A stretch of 64,000 nucleotides of DNA, from the NCBI RefSeq assembly GCF_001748245.1, contig NZ_BDFO01000001.1, forward strand, positions 1,597,345 to 1,661,344. Direction: 5' to 3'. Source of the stretch: Oligoflexus tunisiensis (lineage in GTDB: Bacteria > Bdellovibrionota_B > Oligoflexia > Oligoflexales > Oligoflexaceae). The stretch's first letter is position 1. Every line of letters begins with the position of its first letter. The notes beneath the pieces were generated by a model. That model searched no databases. It was given only the letters and a program-made list of their open reading frames with translations, and was not told the origin of the DNA. Positions 63,129 to 64,000 of the stretch are shown in pieces. A program made the translations under genes and the position numbers.

Positions 63129-63860
63129 ATGCTGCAGTTGAATGCTGTTCATAAATGGTTTGGCGGTTTCCATGCTTTGAAGGGGATCAACCTTCAGGTG
63201 AAAAGCGGGGAAAAACTGGTGATCTGCGGACCCTCGGGTTCAGGGAAATCCACCCTGATCCGCTGCATCAATCGCCTGGAGGCGCATGATCAGGGGGAAA
63301 TCATCGTAGATGGCATTCGGCTCGACGATTCCCCCAAGTCCATTGATGGCGTCCGCCGTCAGGTGGGGATGGTGTTTCAACAGTTCAACCTCTTCCCGCA
63401 TCTCACCGTCCTGGAAAACCTTTGTCTCGCACCGATCTGGGTTCAGGGGCGTCCGAAAAAGGAAATAGAAGCGCAGGCGATGGAGTATCTGCAGCGGGTG
63501 AAGATACCCGACCAGGCGCATAAGTATCCTTCGCAGCTTTCCGGCGGTCAGCAGCAGCGCGTGGCCATTGCCCGGGCGCTCTGTATGAATCCGCGGATCA
63601 TGCTCTTCGATGAACCCACCTCGGCGCTGGATCCTGAGATGATCAAGGAAGTGCTCGATGTGATGGTGGAACTCGCGGGCAGTGGCATGACCATGGTTTG
63701 CGTGACGCATGAAATGGGCTTTGCCCGTCAGGTGGCGGATCGGGTGATCTTTATGGATCAAGGCGAGATTATCGAGGAAGCCGCGCCCGAGGAATTTTTT
63801 ACGCAGCCCAAGTCGGAGCGGACCCGGACGTTTATTGCTCAGGTGCTGCATCACGCTTAG
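63129..63860 (+). CDS. aapP: Amino-acid ABC transporter ATP-binding protein (AapP-like)
   Basis: The protein has 243 residues, the usual size. Walker [11 protein letters not shown]-loop [13 protein letters not shown], signature LSGGQQQR, Walker [15 protein letters not shown] and the switch H in VTHEM are all intact. It powers the aap importer in the cytoplasm. It begins 13 bases after aapM and is the last recognised gene of the operon. Confidence 0.95.
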   Translation: MLQLNAVHKWFGGFHALKGINLQVKSGEKLVICGPSGSGKSTLIRCINRLEAHDQGEIIVDGIRLDDSPKSIDGVRRQVGMVFQQFNLFPHLTVLENLCLAPIWVQGRPKKEIEAQAMEYLQRVKIPDQAHKYPSQLSGGQQQRVAIARALCMNPRIMLFDEPTSALDPEMIKEVLDVMVELAGSGMTMVCVTHEMGFARQVADRVIFMDQGEIIEEAAPEEFFTQPKSERTRTFIAQVLHHA

Positions 63861-63909
63861 CCTGAAAATATCGTACAATGGAGGGACCACAATAAAGAAG
63901 GGTCCATCC

Positions 63910-64000
63910 ATGAAAAACCTAGTTCTCGCATTGACCTTGATGCTCTCCAGTGCCTCCGGTCTGTCCTCCGAAAAATTCCATGCCTTGAAATACACCAGCA
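63910..64000 (+). CDS. Exported protein, N-terminal signal peptide only
   Basis: The reading frame enters the right window edge after 30 codons. It starts MKNLVLALTLMLSSASGLS and continues polar, a typical signal peptide with likely cleavage near residue 18-20. The ATG is preceded by AAGGG about seven bases upstream. Identity cannot be judged. It lies 49 bases after aapP and could be either the end of that operon or a new unit. Confidence 0.55.
   Translation, partial: MKNLVLALTLMLSSASGLSSEKFHALKYTS

Overview
The window reads as the chromosome of a Gram-negative, free-living bacterium of moderately high GC. It has several lipoprotein signal peptides, an outer-membrane-like C-terminus, a bifunctional class A penicillin-binding protein and FeoAB iron uptake. 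The gene mix is a DUF6178 protein, a lysine-rich histone-like protein, a futalosine-pathway (MqnA-like) protein, a 2020-residue kinase/ATPase/CheA fusion, caspase and transglutaminase exported proteins, and a CYP102-like P450. This points to the Oligoflexia/Bdellovibrionota or a related deltaproteobacterial-type lineage; that placement is inference from gene content only. I see no rRNA, tRNA, transposase, integrase, phage structural gene or CRISPR array.

Layout. 1-3.3 kb: the start of a PyrD-like gene running off the left edge, a coiled-coil protein and a histone H1-like protein with a strong terminator. 3.4-9.8 kb (minus strand): a receiver-only response regulator, a fatty-acid beta-oxidation pair (FadN-type multifunctional enzyme plus thiolase) and transketolase. 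9.9-18.1 kb: an HtrA-like protein that has lost two catalytic residues, an unusually long PBP1A, HemL, an MqnA-like protein and a TonB-like envelope protein. 18.2-20.9 kb: a P450, a lipoprotein and a lone HPt protein. 21.0-29.7 kb: a block of exported proteins of unknown role (membrane protein, DUF3857/transglutaminase, caspase-PEGA-like protein, exported protein, subtilase, lipoprotein). 30-36.7 kb: OPT transporter, DUF6178 operon with an O-antigen-ligase-like protein, diguanylate cyclase and STAS/zinc-ribbon protein. 36.8-41.1 kb: SpeA, RsmD, CoaD and an XRE regulator with a dead ImmA/IrrE-like domain. 41.3-45.8 kb: an acidic sulfite-reductase-like protein and feoA-feoB plus a 49-residue Cys-rich partner behind a Fur-box-like site. 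45.8-53.3 kb: the giant signalling kinase, a small lipoprotein and a winged-helix-like protein. 53.4-59.6 kb: an acyl-CoA carboxylase/AtuA operon led by a DnaQ-like exonuclease. 59.7-63.9 kb: an aapJQMP amino-acid ABC transporter operon preceded by three copies of a short repeat.

The clearest pathway groups are beta-oxidation (3.9-7.5 kb), biotin-dependent acyl-CoA carboxylation (53.4-58.9 kb), ferrous iron uptake (43.5-45.8 kb) and amino-acid import (59.9-63.9 kb). The most unusual items are two predicted pseudo-enzymes (HtrA-like and ImmA-like), the Hanks kinase-CheA fusion, the acidic NIR/SIR-like protein, the transglutaminase/caspase locus and two interlocked inverted repeats just upstream of speA. 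Gene starts were chosen by Shine-Dalgarno spacing and family N-termini; several differ from the longest possible reading frame.
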